Shown one piece after another: positions 7,374 through 8,531 of a stretch of DNA of 8,531 bases. The DNA lies in contig DKVF01000005.1 of assembly GCA_002491065.1 (NCBI GenBank), forward strand, positions 472-9,002, read 5' to 3'. The stretch's first letter is position 1. Each line of letters opens with the position of its first letter. The DNA comes from Peptococcaceae bacterium UBA7185. GTDB lineage: Bacteria > Bacillota > Peptococcia > Peptococcales > Peptococcaceae. Both the position numbers and the translations under genes were made by a program. The notes under the pieces were generated by a model. The model saw only the letters and a program-made list of their open reading frames with translations. It made no database searches and had not been told where the DNA came from.

Positions 7374-7904
7374 ATGAGAAAGGTTATTTTATATATTGCC
7401 ATGAGTCTGGACGGGTATATTGCCGATAGGAAGGGCAATGTGGACTGGCTTGCGGGACAGGATGACGCTGGGGAACAGATTGATACCTACGGGACATTTA
7501 TCAAAGAAGTAGACACGGTTCTGATGGGCTGGAATACCTATCGGCAGATTACAACCCAATTGTCGCCGGAGGAATGGCCCTATCAGGGGATGACAACTTA
7601 TGTCATCACTCACAGGAGGCAGCCTTCTTCAGCGGATATAAAGTTTGTACAGGAGGAGCCGTGCAGTTTGGTCAGAAGGCTGCGGGAGGAGCAGGGCAAG
7701 GCAATTTGGATTTGCGGCGGGAGCAGCATCATTCAGCCTTTGGTGCAGGAAGATCTGCTTGACATGTACCATATTTCCGTCATACCGACTATTTTGGGCG
7801 CGGGAATTGGGCTGTTTGGGGAGATTGCCGGAGAGGTAAAGCTGAAGCTGCTAAGTAGCCAAGCTTACAACGGCATCGTAGAATCTGTTTATGTCCACAG
7901 ATAG
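7374..7904 (+). CDS. DHFR/RibD C-terminal family reductase-like protein
   Basis: This 176-residue protein belongs to the dihydrofolate reductase-like superfamily, in the group related to the RibD C-terminal reductase domain and to Bacillus proteins such as YyaP. Visible motifs are the N-terminal beta-strand and SLDGYIAD (11-18), MGWNTYRQI (51-59), the nucleotide-binding IWICGGSSI (111-119) and the IPTILGAGIGLF stretch (137-148). It probably binds NADPH and reduces a small heterocyclic substrate, but the physiological substrate of this group is unknown and it should not be called folA. The ATG at 7374 is chosen because the family starts MRKVxLYIAMSLDGYIAD and AGGAAG (7364-7369) lies just upstream; a TTG at 7350 in the same frame would only add nonconserved residues. 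The gene has its own promoter and no partner gene. No clear hairpin terminator follows it. Confidence 0.88.
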   Translation: MRKVILYIAMSLDGYIADRKGNVDWLAGQDDAGEQIDTYGTFIKEVDTVLMGWNTYRQITTQLSPEEWPYQGMTTYVITHRRQPSSADIKFVQEEPCSLVRRLREEQGKAIWICGGSSIIQPLVQEDLLDMYHISVIPTILGAGIGLFGEIAGEVKLKLLSSQAYNGIVESVYVHR

Positions 7905-7923
7905 ATAATTTATGATTTGCAAA

Positions 7924-7939
7924 TGTTTCACGTGAAACA
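7924..7939. other. parS: parS centromere site (ParB/Spo0J binding)
   Basis: The 16 bases TGTTTCACGTGAAACA form a perfect palindrome identical to the consensus parS site of Bacillus and many other bacteria (TGTTNCACGTGAAACA). ParB/Spo0J loads here as a CTP-dependent clamp, spreads, and recruits SMC for origin segregation. It lies between genes, 19 bases after the reductase stop codon and about 100 bases before the valS promoter. parS sites cluster near the replication origin in studied genomes, so this locus is probably origin-proximal. Confidence 0.88.
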
Positions 7940-8040
7940 ATTTTGAAATGGAAACGGGAAGCTTTTTCTATTTTTTTCAGAAATATATGACAAAAAAGAT
8001 GGACATCTGCAATTTGTAAAAATCCTTGGTGTAATAAAAC

Positions 8041-8070
8041 TTGACAATCTATGGGGCTATGTGCTATCGT
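8041..8070 (+). promoter_or_regulatory. Promoter of the valS T-box leader
   Basis: A perfect -35 box TTGACA (8041-8046) is 18 bases from TATCGT (8065-8070), preceded by TG at 8062-8063, an extended -10 element that compensates for the weaker hexamer. Transcription would start near 8077, giving a leader of about 310 bases before the valS start codon. Confidence 0.7.
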
Positions 8071-8076
8071 ATAAAA

Positions 8077-8350
8077 ATAATCTGATATCTGAATCATCAG
8101 GGATGAGGAGGAGTACAGTGTGATGTTGCGCACAGAGAGGAAAATCACGGCTGGGAGTTTTCCCGCAGCAGCATTGGAAGGTAGCCTCGGAGATACGGTG
8201 TCGAACCGCTGGAGGAGCGCAGTAGACACGGTCGGGTAAGCCCGTTACAGCGGAGAGTGCTTTTCTGTCTCTGGACAGGAAAGAACAAAGGTGGTACCAC
8301 GGAAGCTGCGCTTTCGTCCTTTTGGGGGGCGAAGGCGTTTTTTATTTTAT
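8077..8350 (+). promoter_or_regulatory. T-box riboswitch sensing uncharged tRNA-Val
   Basis: Stem I runs from about 8101 to 8190: lower helix GAGG (8105-8108) with CCTC (8185-8188), the AGTA of the specifier loop (8112-8115), helix 8122-8129 with 8168-8175, and the distal AGAGA (8134-8138). The specifier reads GTA (8181-8183), after GGAAG, a valine codon that pairs with anticodon UAC. Stem II (GTGTC 8198-8202 with GACAC 8225-8229) holds a GAA/AGTA internal loop. Stem III is 8260-8269 with 8274-8283. The T-box sequence AAAGGTGGTACCACGG (8287-8302) presents TGGT (8292-8295) to a tRNA ending ACCA. Its antiterminator pairs AAGG 8288-8291 with CCTT 8318-8321 and 8299-8306 with 8310-8317, which excludes the terminator. 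Uncharged tRNA-Val would therefore allow transcription into valS. Confidence 0.95.
8309..8349 (+). terminator. Regulated terminator of the valS T-box
   Basis: Arms 8309-8320 and 8326-8337 (CGCTTTCGTCC with GGGGCGAAGGCG) form a 12-bp stem with several G-U pairs and a short loop, followed by TTTTTTATTTTA. The left arm overlaps the 3' side of the antiterminator (8310-8321), so the two structures are mutually exclusive. Confidence 0.92.
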
Positions 8351-8388
8351 TGCAGAAGCGAGAGCAGGCTTGGAAAGGAGCAGAAACT

Positions 8389-8531
8389 ATGGATGAAAGC
8401 AAGAATCTGTCTAAGGTTTATGACCCGAAGCAGGTAGAGGAGCATTGGTATTCTGTGTGGGAGCAGAATAAATATTTTGCGGGAAAAATGGAGGAAGGAA
8501 AGCAGAGTTTTTCTATCGTGATGCCACCTCC
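8389..8531 (+). CDS. valS: Valyl-tRNA synthetase, N-terminus (3' end beyond window)
   Basis: ValS charges tRNA-Val with valine in the cytoplasm. Only 47 complete codons are present, beginning MDESKNLSKVYDPKQVEE and continuing through HWYSVWEQNKYF to SFSIVMPPP. This is the usual N-terminus of bacterial ValS, where the KVYDP(K/R)xVE(E/K)xWY stretch precedes the PPPNVTG segment leading to the HIGH motif, which would fall just past the window end. The ATG at 8389 has a strong AAAGGAG site (8374-8380) eight bases upstream. The valine specifier in the T-box directly upstream independently supports the identity and distinguishes it from ileS and leuS, whose N-termini share some of this pattern. Confidence 0.95.
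   Translation, partial: MDESKNLSKVYDPKQVEEHWYSVWEQNKYFAGKMEEGKQSFSIVMPP

Noticed and set aside
7192..7377. 61-codon plus-strand frame upstream of the reductase gene
   Set aside because: It has no ribosome site and spans the TATAAT promoter of the next gene, so it is probably non-coding.
7924..7945. The parS palindrome read as a terminator for the reductase gene
   Set aside because: The palindrome has no loop and an 8-base arm, and only ATTTTG follows; the exact parS match explains it better.
7997..8008. AGATGGACATCT inverted repeat upstream of the valS promoter
   Set aside because: Arms of only five bases in an AT-rich segment; chance occurrence is likely and regulation is already explained by the T-box.
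1..8531. Search for CRISPR repeats, transposases, integrase sites, tRNA or rRNA genes
   Set aside because: No regularly spaced repeats, transposase motifs, cloverleaf sequences or rRNA signatures were seen on either strand.

Overview
The window looks like ordinary chromosome from an endospore-forming member of the Bacillota (Firmicutes). A SpoIVB-type sporulation protease, a protein with three S-layer homology (SLH) repeats, a rhodanese-less ThiI, a CshA-like helicase, and a valS gene preceded by a tRNA-sensing T-box leader all point that way. The combination would fit anaerobic Clostridia or spore-forming Negativicutes, but the sequence alone does not settle which. There is no sign of a mobile element, CRISPR array, rRNA or tRNA.

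Layout from left to right. The 3' part of a DEAD-box RNA helicase gene (cshA-like, starting exactly at the DEAD motif) is followed 18 bases later by thiI, so the two probably share a transcript. A strong hairpin at 2369-2405 sits between thiI and the convergent SLH protein gene. The SLH gene and ilvD are divergent from a shared 225-base intergenic region. ilvD ends at a very strong terminator (5439-5485). A gene-poor, AT-rich gap of about 370 bases follows, then the spoIVB-like gene on the minus strand with its own terminator. Next come a DHFR/RibD_C-family reductase gene on the plus strand, an intergenic segment carrying a perfect parS centromere palindrome (7924-7939), and a complete T-box leader with promoter, Val specifier codon, antiterminator and terminator, reading into the start of valS.

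The genes do not form one pathway. They cover RNA remodelling, tRNA thiolation, cell envelope, branched-chain amino acid synthesis, sporulation signalling and tRNA charging. There is a thematic link between ilvD, which makes the valine precursor, and valS, whose leader senses uncharged tRNA-Val, but nothing shows co-regulation.

The two most informative non-coding elements are the parS site, which suggests an origin-proximal position on the chromosome, and the valS T-box, which can be read base by base. I did not find convincing evidence of a previously undescribed system; the unexplained parts are the long gap at 5486-5860 and the isolation of spoIVB from its usual neighbours.
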